Virus record (IMG/VR): IMGVR_UViG_3300050821_001872
Span: 1-45,352 of that record
From: a virus
DNA length: 45,352 nt
Direction: 5' to 3' (one strand)
In this document: positions 31,125 to 38,490 of the stretch, piece by piece
Layout: every line of letters starts with the position of its first letter
Position numbering within the stretch: position 1 is the stretch's first letter
Translations under genes and position numbers: made by a program
Notes under the pieces: generated by a model
Databases searched by the model: none
Told to the model about the DNA's origin: nothing
Seen by the model: only the letters and a program-made list of their open reading frames with translations

Positions 31125-31751
31125 CTAATCTCCCTGTACACCTAATTGACCTACTAAACGTCTGCGTGCTGCAGCCGCTATCGTCTTAACCTTGAATCGA
31201 TCCACGCCGAGATCTAGACCAACTTCTGTCATATCGCGGCCCTTGAAGTAATGCTCATGCACCACGAACCTCTGCTCATCCGTCAATCGATCTAAAGCCT
31301 CATGCACAGACATTTCCTCGATCAAGCCTGACTTACGAACTAAGTGCTCCTCATGGTCCTCAAGTGCTTCCTGCCAACCACGATATAGTTCCGCCTCGAA
31401 CACATAATATTCAGAGAGTGTCATGCCTAGTTCCTTCGCAATGTCTTCCACATTCGGCTCCCTCTGCAGCTTCCTTCTCGCAGTTAGTTTTGCAGATCCA
31501 TGCAGACGACTCTGTTGCGCATATTTACGTGGTAATGGGGATCGTGATCTCATACCATCTATCATCGCGCCCCAGATACGTTTGAATGCCCACGTCTTGA
31601 AGTCGCCCTTCTCGGGCCTATAAGACTTCTCAGCCTGCATCAAGCCGATCACACCATCCTGATACAGATCGTCATATTCGACTTTGTGATTAGTCTTCCA
31701 CTCCATTGATCTTGCTGCCTTCACTACTAATGGAAGATGTTCGAGTGTCAT
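31125..31751 (-). CDS. RNA polymerase sigma factor (FliA/WhiG-like, phage)
   Basis: The product has 208 residues from ATG 31751 (MTLEHLPLVVKAARSMEWKT), with AAAGG 7 bases upstream; an ATG at 31769 is possible. Region 2: VEYDDLYQDGVIGLMQAEKS, then YRPEKGDFKTWAFKRIWGAM. Region 3: PNVEDIAKELGMTLSEYY. Region 4: ALDRLTDEQRFVVHEHYFKG ... RFKVKTIAAAARRRL. All regions for core and promoter binding are present without a region 1. With no phage RNA polymerase seen, it probably redirects host polymerase to late promoters. Confidence 0.85.
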   Translation of the reverse strand: MTLEHLPLVVKAARSMEWKTNHKVEYDDLYQDGVIGLMQAEKSYRPEKGDFKTWAFKRIWGAMIDGMRSRSPLPRKYAQQSRLHGSAKLTARRKLQREPNVEDIAKELGMTLSEYYVFEAELYRGWQEALEDHEEHLVRKSGLIEEMSVHEALDRLTDEQRFVVHEHYFKGRDMTEVGLDLGVDRFKVKTIAAAARRRLVGQLGVQGD

Positions 31752-31935
31752 ATGTATCCTTTCGATCATCCCTTGTCAGTGTTTCAACCGTGCGCTGAAG
31801 TTCAGCTAATACCTCATACGCTGCATCGGGCGGCCACATTCGCGGCATCCCGTCCGGACTTCCGATTCCGTCAGGATCGCAAATCAAATAATCTGAGTAC
31901 TGCCCTATAACAACTTTTGTGCTATCTATTTTCAT
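31690..31935 (-). CDS. Hypothetical protein upstream of the sigma gene
   Basis: The product has 81 residues starting MKIDSTKVVIGQYSDYLICD, with a Pro/Gly/Asp middle (PDGIGSPDGMPRMWPPDAAY) and a polar tail. It overlaps the sigma gene by 62 bases in another frame, so the two are translationally linked. Not recognised. Confidence 0.55.
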   Translation of the reverse strand: MKIDSTKVVIGQYSDYLICDPDGIGSPDGMPRMWPPDAAYEVLAELQRTVETLTRDDRKDTYDTRTSSISSEGSKINGVED

Positions 31936-32203
31936 TTGGTGTAAAGATCGCTGCCGGTGTGAAGATGGCTGTCAATTGTCCGCGTGAATCCAATTTTAAT
32001 TCCAACTTAGCGCCGAAGATCCACTCAACGGCTCGCGGCGTATACTTATCGCGTCCCGCAACATCGAGATCATAGTTTGTGAACGCAATCGGAACATCTT
32101 TCTTTATCACATTCGCCACATTGATCTCAGTCTCCTGAGTTCCCATATCCACTGACCACACATTCGGCGCGTCAGAGTGCCGATTAAAATAGGTACGAAA
32201 CAT
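31922..32203 (-). CDS. Hypothetical beta-rich protein
   Basis: The product has 93 residues from ATG 32203 (MFRTYFNRHSDAPNVWSVDM), with GGGAGAGGTGG as strong ribosome site. VANVIKKDVPIAFTNYDLDV, then AVEWIFGAKLELKLDSRGQL suggest an alpha/beta fold. A small repeat IFTPAAIFTP occurs at the end. Its start codon overlaps a divergent start on the other strand by two bases. Confidence 0.65.
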   Translation of the reverse strand: MFRTYFNRHSDAPNVWSVDMGTQETEINVANVIKKDVPIAFTNYDLDVAGRDKYTPRAVEWIFGAKLELKLDSRGQLTAIFTPAAIFTPNENR

Positions 32204-32396
32204 GTCCACCTCTCCCGTTGTAACTCCCGCTAGTCCAGTTCTAGACATTCGTGACCAGATCGCCATGTCAGCCTTACAGGGCATGCTGTCTGCTGTGTAT
32301 CCCGGCACCCCTGCTCAACTATCGGCTCAGGCTTATGCTCTGGCTGATGCGATGCTTGCTGTAAAAGCAAGTTCCGATCCCTATGGTAATCCCTAA
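32202..32396 (+). CDS. Small helical protein, paralogue of 38812-38991
   Basis: The product has 64 residues: LDIRDQIAMSALQGMLSAVY, then LSAQAYALADAMLAVKAS. It matches the minus-strand protein LRDKFAASALSGLLARG ... ARAFRLADAMLKIRE. This is a common small phage family with the signature IR...A..AL.G......A..A...ADAML. The ATG at 32202 overlaps the CAT of the minus-strand gene, a back-to-back start. Confidence 0.65.
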   Translation: MSTSPVVTPASPVLDIRDQIAMSALQGMLSAVYPGTPAQLSAQAYALADAMLAVKASSDPYGNP

Positions 32397-32411
32397 GTGC
32401 ATTCAGCCAAA

Positions 32412-32735
32412 ATGGAGACATCCTCTAAACCCTCCCAGAAACTACGTCGTTGGTTCAACGGCTTCAATAAGCGATACTTCGATTCCCAAGTCCCGTATGT
32501 GCTGCTCGCCTTCGACGACTGTAAGGATGCTGCGGGGCTGACACATATCGTAAACGGAGTCCCCGTAAAGATCTCCATCGACATCGGACTCTTCCACTTC
32601 GGTAAGATGGCTCGTATCGTCCTCCTCCACGAAATGATCCACGCAAAATTCCCGCGTGCCAGTCACGGACCCGTCTTCAAGCGAGAGTTGCGACGTCTGA
32701 TTGACCTCGGAGCATTCGATCTCATGCTCATGTGA
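32412..32735 (+). CDS. SprT-like zinc metalloprotease
   Basis: The product has 107 residues from ATG 32412; a GTG at 32397 would add five. RWFNGFNKRYFDSQVPYVLL leads to ARIVLLHEMIHAKFPRASHG, in which HEMIH is the zinc-binding HExxH and the later His of SHG the likely third ligand. The short length and lack of the C-terminal zinc ribbon fit minimal phage SprT-like proteins. A role on DNA-protein crosslinks or host factors is inferred. Confidence 0.75.
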   Translation: METSSKPSQKLRRWFNGFNKRYFDSQVPYVLLAFDDCKDAAGLTHIVNGVPVKISIDIGLFHFGKMARIVLLHEMIHAKFPRASHGPVFKRELRRLIDLGAFDLMLM

Positions 32736-32788
32736 CTCGTTCATAGTAAACACTAGATCACAATTACGATCCCAGTGCGCCTCGACAA

Positions 32789-32815
32789 CTATCCCACATG
32801 GGTTCTTGCTATCGA
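32789..32815 (-). repeat. Dispersed boundary element after the DNA polymerase block
   Basis: Plus strand CTATCCCACATGGGTTC, six bases including the stop TAG of the minus gene (32809-32811), TCGA. GAACCC faces that stop. Partner: 35334-35360 at the start of the polymerase gene. Confidence 0.85.
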
Positions 32816-32994
32816 CCGACATTTCTCTGACTCTCCCATCGCGCCTCAATCGAGGCAATCAATTCCTTCAACTCACTGAAGTCACTGTAGTTTTTTATCA
32901 ACCGAAAACTACGATCATATTCCTTTAATACCGTCAATTCAGATGGATCGTCAACTGTAGCTCCGTTCATTACTACGAATAGCCGACTACCCAT
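32809..32994 (-). CDS. Small hypothetical protein
   Basis: The product has 61 residues starting MGSRLFVVMNGATVDDPSEL, then TVLKEYDRSFRLIKNYSDFS. GGGGAGACG is a strong ribosome site. The start overlaps the stop of the 37-residue gene (TAATG). Not recognised. Last gene of the polymerase block. Confidence 0.65.
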   Translation of the reverse strand: MGSRLFVVMNGATVDDPSELTVLKEYDRSFRLIKNYSDFSELKELIASIEARWESQRNVGR

Positions 32995-33107
32995 TATCGT
33001 CTCCCCACTAAGCGGCCAATAGGATGTGTATCAAGCGGAGGCGTCCAATAGACACGATGCGGCGGTGCTCCGAACAGTAGATGCAAAGTCAAGATGAATA
33101 GTGCCAT
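32994..33107 (-). CDS. 37-residue peptide coupled to DNA polymerase
   Basis: MALFILTLHLLFGAPPHRVY, then WTPPLDTHPIGRLVGRR. A hydrophobic N-terminus is followed by a Pro-rich basic tail. The ATG overlaps the polymerase stop as TAATG, with GGAGGAAGT inside the polymerase end as ribosome site, and its own stop overlaps the next ATG the same way. Coupling on both sides supports a real gene. Confidence 0.6.
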   Translation of the reverse strand: MALFILTLHLLFGAPPHRVYWTPPLDTHPIGRLVGRR

Positions 33108-35329
33108 TATACTTCCTCCGTCATATTTCCGTAATTTGGCCCATGCTTGTAACCGAACGGTATAACGTAGCCGTTCATTTGCGGGATTGGTGAATCGAGT
33201 ATCTCGCGTATGCGTCGTACAGTGCGTTCGCCGTCACTACCCCGAGGTACGCTATAGACGAGGCTGTCGTGAACCACAAGAAGAGGAACAAGCCCCATTT
33301 CAGCCCTAATGTCAAGTGCGCGTTGATTAACAACTTCGGCCCCATCTGAGCAGCCATAATAATGTAGAGCACGTTTAGTCCGCTCATGATCGTTCTGCGC
33401 ATATATACCACGTCTCCTGCCAAAGTTATTCCGTATAAAGATATCACCCCTAGACATCGCGTCTAGGGTTTTTTGCTGCCACTCGTAGGTGGCTGGATAG
33501 GCTGCGAAGTATCCCTGTTGTAGAATCTCAGCCTTTCGGATAGAATCTCGCTTGACATTTCCGTAGATCCGCTCAGCCAAGTGATATGCAGTTTCTTTGT
33601 AATTGGATGCGTGGACCACCGTCTTTCCAATCTGCCGCTCGATTTTAGTGACATCGTCTATCCTCTTCTCAAATATTCTGGATGCCGTAACCTTGTGCGC
33701 ATCCGAATGCTTGTGATCTTCCATCATCTGTGAATCTTGCGCATTGTACGCAACCGTGCGGCCTTCAAGGTTCTTCCCATCGAAATCAACGATAAATTCA
33801 TCATCCGAATTGGGAAGAATAAACTGTTTGAACTCGGGCGGGATGTTTTGTGCGTTAGGACCAGCAGAACTAAATCGAGCCACCGCAGTCCCGGTAACAT
33901 TAAACCGTGGATGAATTCGCCCAAGATCAATAGCCGAATCGCTAAACCAAGCATCGAGTCCCTTTCCTTCATCCTTGTACTCTATTAGATGCTTCAGGAC
34001 CGGGTGAGGATTCTTTTTCGCCGCTCGGGTCAGTGTCTCGTAGTCAGTCCCATCCAACATCAATCCCTCACCCTTAAAATACTTGGTGATCTGCTGCCAG
34101 CTACCGGGATTGAACGGCAGATCTGCAGCAATCTGCTTACGTCTCGCTGCCCACTCAACCTTGTAACGCTTCAGTCCCTCCGAATCGACCTTAATCCCAC
34201 GCTGCTCCATTTCCCACGTCAAGTGCGCCAACATCTGATCCTTATCGAGCAAATGCTGCTGCTCCGTCTGCATCAGGTCTTGCCACAATCCCTCATACAA
34301 CCCAAAGTTATAGGCGGCATCTCGACCATTGTAGGCCAAAATGTCGCCTTTCTCATTCTTCCACCGCGTCGTCGGCTTATACAATCTTACCATCGAATCC
34401 AGATCATACAGTCCTAGACCCGCCAGATGTGGATGAATCAGGTGAGCTAGGACGAAGGTGTCGACAATATGATCCGATTTAAATGAAACAGGACTGCCCC
34501 CAAGTCTAGGTAGATCTGCCGTAATGACGTTATGTCCGACCATCCGAGTGGCGTCCCCAAGGTGTTGATTGACCGTTCTAAGTCCGTCCGCAACATCATG
34601 AGTGCTGTAAGCCTGTCTTGACTCGTATGCAATCCCAACGACCGTAGTGGCGTCGGTTCCTTTGTAGTCCCATTCAAGGTCGACGACGAACTCTCGCCCT
34701 CTGATGTAAGGTGCTGGATCTTTGATGACTGACGGCCTATCGAGCACGTCGATTCCTCGTCTATTGGCTTCAAGTAGATTCTCCGTTTCCCTTATAACAA
34801 CAGGCAGTAAATTTGGTTCCTTCATCACACTCGCTGGCGAGAAAGTGATTCCAACCATCCGCCCCTCAACATCGGATATCGAACCATGAGCGACTGATAC
34901 GCTTGATTCACCTGCGCGGCGTTGAGCGGATGCATCGGAGATGAGGAGGAGTGGGACAGACTTTGTCGCAAGCGGCCAAACATCATAACCCGCGCAATGT
35001 GCTTCCGCCTCCTGCCGAACAGTCGACTTCTTCTTGTGTTTAGGATATGGCGACCCACTCTTGGCATGTGGCCTACACCTCAATACGTTATCAAATAATA
35101 CTTCCTTAGCATTCAGTCCAGCGTTCTCCAACCAATTCCGCTTCAACCAGTGTCCCATCCGCCCGCTGAATGGCGTCTGATCATCTACCGCTTCAATCGA
35201 AGGCATATCGCCCTCAACAAGCAGCTTGATCTTAGTCCAATCCGCAGGTGGACGGATACTCACAAACCCCTGTCCCTTGACTTCGAGCGGACACCCTACG
35301 CAATGAATCCCCTTCTTCGCTATAGCCAT
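33107..35329 (-). CDS. Family A DNA polymerase with N-terminal UDG-like domain
   Basis: The product has 740 residues. Residues 1-185 resemble family 4 uracil-DNA glycosylase with four cysteines (C10, C13, C85, C112) spaced for an iron-sulphur cluster and QTPFSGRMG, but the GE-PG motif reads EGDMPS and the HPS-type motif reads TFSPAS, so the catalytic His is missing. Residues 210-400: 3'-5' exonuclease (VVDLEW, GHNVITADL, YNGRDAAYNF). Residues 400-740: polymerase, motif A DGKNLEGR, motif B RQIGKTVVHASNYKE (His where F/Y762 is usual), motif C VVHDSLV. Replicates the genome. Confidence 0.9.
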   Translation of the reverse strand: MAIAKKGIHCVGCPLEVKGQGFVSIRPPADWTKIKLLVEGDMPSIEAVDDQTPFSGRMGHWLKRNWLENAGLNAKEVLFDNVLRCRPHAKSGSPYPKHKKKSTVRQEAEAHCAGYDVWPLATKSVPLLLISDASAQRRAGESSVSVAHGSISDVEGRMVGITFSPASVMKEPNLLPVVIRETENLLEANRRGIDVLDRPSVIKDPAPYIRGREFVVDLEWDYKGTDATTVVGIAYESRQAYSTHDVADGLRTVNQHLGDATRMVGHNVITADLPRLGGSPVSFKSDHIVDTFVLAHLIHPHLAGLGLYDLDSMVRLYKPTTRWKNEKGDILAYNGRDAAYNFGLYEGLWQDLMQTEQQHLLDKDQMLAHLTWEMEQRGIKVDSEGLKRYKVEWAARRKQIAADLPFNPGSWQQITKYFKGEGLMLDGTDYETLTRAAKKNPHPVLKHLIEYKDEGKGLDAWFSDSAIDLGRIHPRFNVTGTAVARFSSAGPNAQNIPPEFKQFILPNSDDEFIVDFDGKNLEGRTVAYNAQDSQMMEDHKHSDAHKVTASRIFEKRIDDVTKIERQIGKTVVHASNYKETAYHLAERIYGNVKRDSIRKAEILQQGYFAAYPATYEWQQKTLDAMSRGDIFIRNNFGRRRGIYAQNDHERTKRALHYYGCSDGAEVVNQRALDIRAEMGLVPLLVVHDSLVYSVPRGSDGERTVRRIREILDSPIPQMNGYVIPFGYKHGPNYGNMTEEV

Positions 35330-35501
35330 CCGGCTGACTCCCAGAACCCCTTCGGGATAGCGTCAACGCATAGTCCATCGCAGCGGACCATGAGTCGAAC
35401 CGTTTATACATGACGCTCGAACCATCCGAACTCGATTCGATCACCAACCAATACTTCGCAGTCTTCCTTAACTTAATACTCGACTCGTTTGTACCAGCCA
35501 T
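35232..35501 (-). CDS. Hypothetical protein whose tail runs through the boundary element
   Basis: The product has 89 residues: MAGTNESSIKLRKTAKYWLV, then FDSWSAAMDYALTLSRRGSG. The first 50 residues look like a normal small alpha/beta protein; the rest is encoded by the boundary element and by the polymerase N-terminus in another frame. The element may have extended an older, shorter gene. GAAGG is the ribosome site at 35501. Confidence 0.55.
   Translation of the reverse strand: MAGTNESSIKLRKTAKYWLVIESSSDGSSVMYKRFDSWSAAMDYALTLSRRGSGSQPDGYSEEGDSLRRVSARSQGTGVCEYPSTCGLD
35334..35360 (+). repeat. Dispersed boundary element before DNA polymerase
   Basis: CTGA-CTCCCA-GAACCC-CTTC-GGGATAG. GAACCC faces the polymerase ATG (14 bases away). 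It lies inside the 3' part of the overlapping frame 35232-35501. Partner: 32789. Confidence 0.85.
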
Positions 35502-35769
35502 GTTTAACCTTCTTCCACCACGCCTTCAATATCGGCACTCGCTTATGACGCAACTTGCAATCAGTAATGCAATGGCCGCGATGATCAACAGTAGTAGGGC
35601 CACAGCGTAGACAATGGACATTGAGCGTACCTTTCGTTAGATAATAAAAATCGCCATATAGTACAGACTTACTCCACGGTTCCACCTTACCTGTGCCGCG
35701 TAACGTTTCATCACATTGCCAGCACAAGCCGCTCAGTCTAGTCAATCGGGATATAGTTTTTAGCGCCAT
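35473..35769 (-). CDS. Zinc-ribbon-like small protein
   Basis: The product has 98 residues with CWQCDETLRG near the start and HCLRCGPTTVDHRGHCITDC in the middle: a CxxC and further Cys/His pairs consistent with one or two zinc sites, and a basic aromatic C-terminus (KAWWKKVKHGWYKR). It overlaps the ATPase upstream by 32 bases. It may be a nucleic-acid-binding partner of the replication genes; inference. Confidence 0.65.
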   Translation of the reverse strand: MALKTISRLTRLSGLCWQCDETLRGTGKVEPWSKSVLYGDFYYLTKGTLNVHCLRCGPTTVDHRGHCITDCKLRHKRVPILKAWWKKVKHGWYKRVEY

Positions 35770-36568
35770 ACGTCAGATCCTCTCCTCGTACCTTATCCTT
35801 AGTCAACTTCAGCTTCTTAATGTTCTCCGCCGGTCGCCTGATTAGGTAGCCAGTCTCGGGTGTCACAGGAACCAATCTCAGTTCCATGTCGCCAATCGGC
35901 GCATGATTACGGAACGACCAGTTGAGTGTCGGATCCATATCGTTCTGCATATGAATCATACCATACGCGTCTCCATGTGCATAGATCTCACTTGAGCCGC
36001 GCATGTTCTCCTGATCCTTGCCGCCCTTAGCGTCACTCACTTTCCGTGTGTGGTGAATGAACACCGAACTGAAATTGAATTCATGCTGCAGCAGCTTCAA
36101 TGACTCGAACACCTTGGTCATCTCCGCGCTCGAATTCTCATCCTTACCGGTCATCTTTCGGAAAGAATCAAAAACAACAACATCAGGACGTAGATCGCGA
36201 ATACCGTCATAAAGGTCACTTCGACCGACAGTGCCGGGATCCAAACTAAGGCGACGGCCATCATCAGTAAAAAAATGTATAGGCTTGATGCTAGGTAAAG
36301 AGATTTCCGGCAACGCTTTAAGTCTTTCTCGCAAAACCGGTTCACCCATTTCTTGATCGACATAAAGTATACTCGCTGGCTCCGTTTCCCACCCAAAGAA
36401 TTTCTGCCCCCGATTGATGGACAGCATCATCTGAACTGCTAGGATCGACTTCATCGACTTAGGGGGAGCCGATATGAACATCGATCCTTTCTTCTGAATA
36501 AAGGGATAGCACCAATATTCTAGCTTGACCGTCGAGGCTAGGATCTCTGCCTCAGTCTTGAATGGCAT
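35738..36568 (-). CDS. RecA-like replication ATPase / RepA-type helicase
   Basis: The product has 276 residues. Walker A variant SAPPKSMKSILAVQM (about residues 33-47), Walker B DVVVFDSFRK, then VFIHHTRKVSDAKGGKDQEN, the sensor-like His loop of the AAA_25/RepA group, and GSSEIYAHGDAYGMIHMQND. These proteins act as hexameric helicases or ATPases in replication. The neighbouring polymerase supports this. Met replaces Gly in the P-loop (KSMKS), a known variation in this group. Confidence 0.8.
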   Translation of the reverse strand: MPFKTEAEILASTVKLEYWCYPFIQKKGSMFISAPPKSMKSILAVQMMLSINRGQKFFGWETEPASILYVDQEMGEPVLRERLKALPEISLPSIKPIHFFTDDGRRLSLDPGTVGRSDLYDGIRDLRPDVVVFDSFRKMTGKDENSSAEMTKVFESLKLLQHEFNFSSVFIHHTRKVSDAKGGKDQENMRGSSEIYAHGDAYGMIHMQNDMDPTLNWSFRNHAPIGDMELRLVPVTPETGYLIRRPAENIKKLKLTKDKVRGEDLTYGAKNYIPID

Positions 36569-36577
36569 TGCGCCCCC

Positions 36578-37219
36578 TTACAGTATCTTATCAATCAAGC
36601 CGATTTTTAGAGCCTCCGTAGCGGGAAATGTATAGTTGGACCTGAATGTTAGACGGTCAATCTCTTTCCGTGATATCTTCATCTTACTAGCCAATATGTC
36701 AAACAACACGTTCTGCAATCGCTTAGCCGTCTCACTCTGCTCCGTATTAGCCGAATGCGAGCCGCTCGATGCATACTGGATCTCATGCAACAAGAACTCA
36801 GCGTGCGGATGTGCATATCTCTTACTAGCTGCCTGCAGAATGATCGTACCCATTGACATGCATGCGCCACTCGCCGTAATGTGTACAGGTGTCTTCTCAC
36901 TCACCTTCTTGATTACATCGTACATTGCCAGACCATCCACTACCGACCCACCACGTGTGTTCATAATGATATCGATAGGCTGCTTCGGATCCTTCAACTG
37001 CAGGTAGCTCAACGCATTCACAACATGCGAATATGTACCTAAGTCAATCTCACCAAAGATATTCAGGCGACGCTCTTCCGCCAACGTATACGATACCTCA
37101 TCGGTGAAGCTACTTGACGGTCTGGCTATATCCTTTGGACGCGTCGCGGAGTCCTTTGTAATAATCGGCGTAATAATCGATTGTTCTTTGGTTGACTTGC
37201 TCTTGGACTGGGTCGGCAT
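36578..37219 (-). CDS. ClpP-like serine protease
   Basis: The product has 213 residues from ATG 37219 (MPTQSKSKSTKEQSI) with GAGAGGG upstream. INRIFGE-type start: RLNIFGEIDLGTYSHVVNAL, then IDIIMNTRGGSVVDGLAMYD. Catalytic Ser in ASGACMSMGTIIL, His in FLLHEIQYAS, and ATEALKIGLIDKI closes the fold. The ClpP family forms proteolytic rings. A ClpP-like gene in a replication operon, rather than beside the coat genes, suggests action on host or early proteins. Confidence 0.85.
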   Translation of the reverse strand: MPTQSKSKSTKEQSIITPIITKDSATRPKDIARPSSSFTDEVSYTLAEERRLNIFGEIDLGTYSHVVNALSYLQLKDPKQPIDIIMNTRGGSVVDGLAMYDVIKKVSEKTPVHITASGACMSMGTIILQAASKRYAHPHAEFLLHEIQYASSGSHSANTEQSETAKRLQNVLFDILASKMKISRKEIDRLTFRSNYTFPATEALKIGLIDKIL

Positions 37220-37514
37220 TTGAATCCCTCTCGATTTCAAGTTGTAGTATAGCGAGTGCTCTCCACGCCATCTTAGCACTATGACGCATCCCATCTGTGT
37301 CAATACTTCCAGACTCCATCAGATGCCTAGCACAGGTATCTTCATGGTCCGCTGATTTCTCACGCGACCAATGGAGGGGTTGGCCTGGATTATGCTGCTC
37401 ATTGCCTTTATACGATACACGCGCAACTTCTGCAAGTGCATCAGGAAAGTATTTGAGCAAGCCTGAGAACAACGGAATCTTCTTGCGTTCCTTCGCATCA
37501 GTGGGCAACGGCAT
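37110..37514 (-). CDS. dATP/dGTP diphosphohydrolase N-terminal domain-like protein
   Basis: The product has 134 residues from ATG 37514, with a strong GAGGAGG site. VARVSYKGNEQHNPGQPLHW, then SREKSADHEDTCARHLMESG and HSAKMAWRALAILQLEIE are the motifs of the all-alpha domain named dGTP_diPhyd_N (DUF5664). It may hydrolyse or bind purine dNTPs and adjust pools during replication. It overlaps the ClpP-like gene start by 110 bases and the deoxyribosyltransferase-like gene by 17. Confidence 0.8.
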   Translation of the reverse strand: MPLPTDAKERKKIPLFSGLLKYFPDALAEVARVSYKGNEQHNPGQPLHWSREKSADHEDTCARHLMESGSIDTDGMRHSAKMAWRALAILQLEIERDSNADPVQEQVNQRTIDYYADYYKGLRDASKGYSQTVK

Positions 37515-37884
37515 CGATAACCTCCTCAAGCGTCTTAAAGTGTCTCACGATACCGAAATAATCGGGCGTATAGTGAAATACATTTTCCTTTGGACCAATC
37601 ACATATATCGGGAGCCTCTCGGCTAACGCATATCCGAACTCAACATGACGTCCGCCGCGAGGAGGTGAAGGTGGTTCCTCACTGAAGAAGATCATAGCAT
37701 GTGCACTACTTATATCCTCCAGATCAATCGCTGCCGTAGTCTCCTGAAAGTAATCCGTGATCACATCCGGTGAAACTTCATCCAGCCACCTCGACGTGAC
37801 TTTATGTCCGGCTTCCTCCAACTTATTCCGAACCACCTTAAATTCCTGCTGCCGACTAAATTTGCCTGCAATGTAGAATTTCAT
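37498..37884 (-). CDS. Nucleoside 2-deoxyribosyltransferase-like protein
   Basis: The product has 128 residues from ATG 37884 (MKFYIAGKFSRQQEFKVVRN). YIAGKF, DLEDISSAHAMIFFSEEP and the GGRHVEFGYALAERLPIYVI signature match the nucleoside 2-deoxyribosyltransferase-like family, in which the Glu of VEFG is the nucleophile. It exchanges bases on deoxyribonucleosides. Placed beside the dATP/dGTP hydrolase-like gene, it suggests precursor remodelling. Start overlaps the upstream stop (ATGA). Confidence 0.82.
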   Translation of the reverse strand: MKFYIAGKFSRQQEFKVVRNKLEEAGHKVTSRWLDEVSPDVITDYFQETTAAIDLEDISSAHAMIFFSEEPPSPPRGGRHVEFGYALAERLPIYVIGPKENVFHYTPDYFGIVRHFKTLEEVIDAVAH

Positions 37885-38099
37885 TTGATTACCTCGATTG
37901 TGTGAAATCCCAATGCCCTTAGCGTGTATTCGGCGAGGTGTACGTGTCCCGAATCCCATAGCGTAAGTACTCTGTCACCGTTGCAATTCAATGCAACGAA
38001 ACCGCCAGCATCGGCGTCACCAACGTTGAAGCCATCCCAACGAACCAATTCACATTTAATTGATTCTTCTTCCTGTTTCTCTTTAAGCATCACCTTCAC
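37881..38099 (-). CDS. Small hypothetical protein
   Basis: The product has 72 residues: MKVMLKEKQEEESIKCELVR, then NGDRVLTLWDSGHVHLAEYT. The strand pattern is similar to other small beta-rich early proteins here. Overlaps at both ends by four bases show tight coupling. Function unknown. Confidence 0.6.
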   Translation of the reverse strand: MKVMLKEKQEEESIKCELVRWDGFNVGDADAGGFVALNCNGDRVLTLWDSGHVHLAEYTLRALGFHTIEVIK

Positions 38100-38323
38100 A
38101 GCGTCACCAAACCTGACTTAGGACGATGGAAGTGTGCACCCTTCTGCAGACAATCTACGTTGTGATATGCGAATCGTGCGCCACTGGCTTCGATCACCTG
38201 CAGCCACTCGCTAGTCTGATTCACACTCTCCTGATCCTCTGGGTTCACCACAACCTTAGTGTGACAGTTGTGGCACGTAAAAGTCATCTTGATCTCCTGC
38301 ACCATCGGTTGGTACTCACTCAT
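38096..38323 (-). CDS. Small zinc-binding protein
   Basis: The product has 75 residues. MTFTCHNCHTKVVVNPEDQE gives a CxxCH pair, and a later YHNVDCLQKGAHFH provides more Cys/His, so one zinc site is likely. The start overlaps the upstream stop (ATGA at 38320-38323). Unknown role. Confidence 0.65.
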   Translation of the reverse strand: MSEYQPMVQEIKMTFTCHNCHTKVVVNPEDQESVNQTSEWLQVIEASGARFAYHNVDCLQKGAHFHRPKSGLVTL

Positions 38324-38490
38324 ATCTCCCCCTCATATTGTTCAACATCCGGTTCATATTCACGCAGGTGCTCATCAAAGTCAGCACCAGCACACTCATA
38401 ATTCGTACAACTCGCACTCGATACCCATCCACACCGACACTCAAGCGTCGTACCATACGAATCGCTTAACCAATGTCCGCCGAATCTCAT
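38320..38490 (-). CDS. Small Cys-rich protein
   Basis: The product has 56 residues from ATG 38490 (MRFGGHWLSDSYGTTLECRC), with GGAGG 5 bases upstream; a TTG at 38502 is less likely. ECRCGWVSSASCTNYECAGA is a four-Cys cluster resembling small phage zinc fingers of the form CxCG...C...C, with an acidic C-terminus. Unknown role. Confidence 0.65.
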   Translation of the reverse strand: MRFGGHWLSDSYGTTLECRCGWVSSASCTNYECAGADFDEHLREYEPDVEQYEGEI

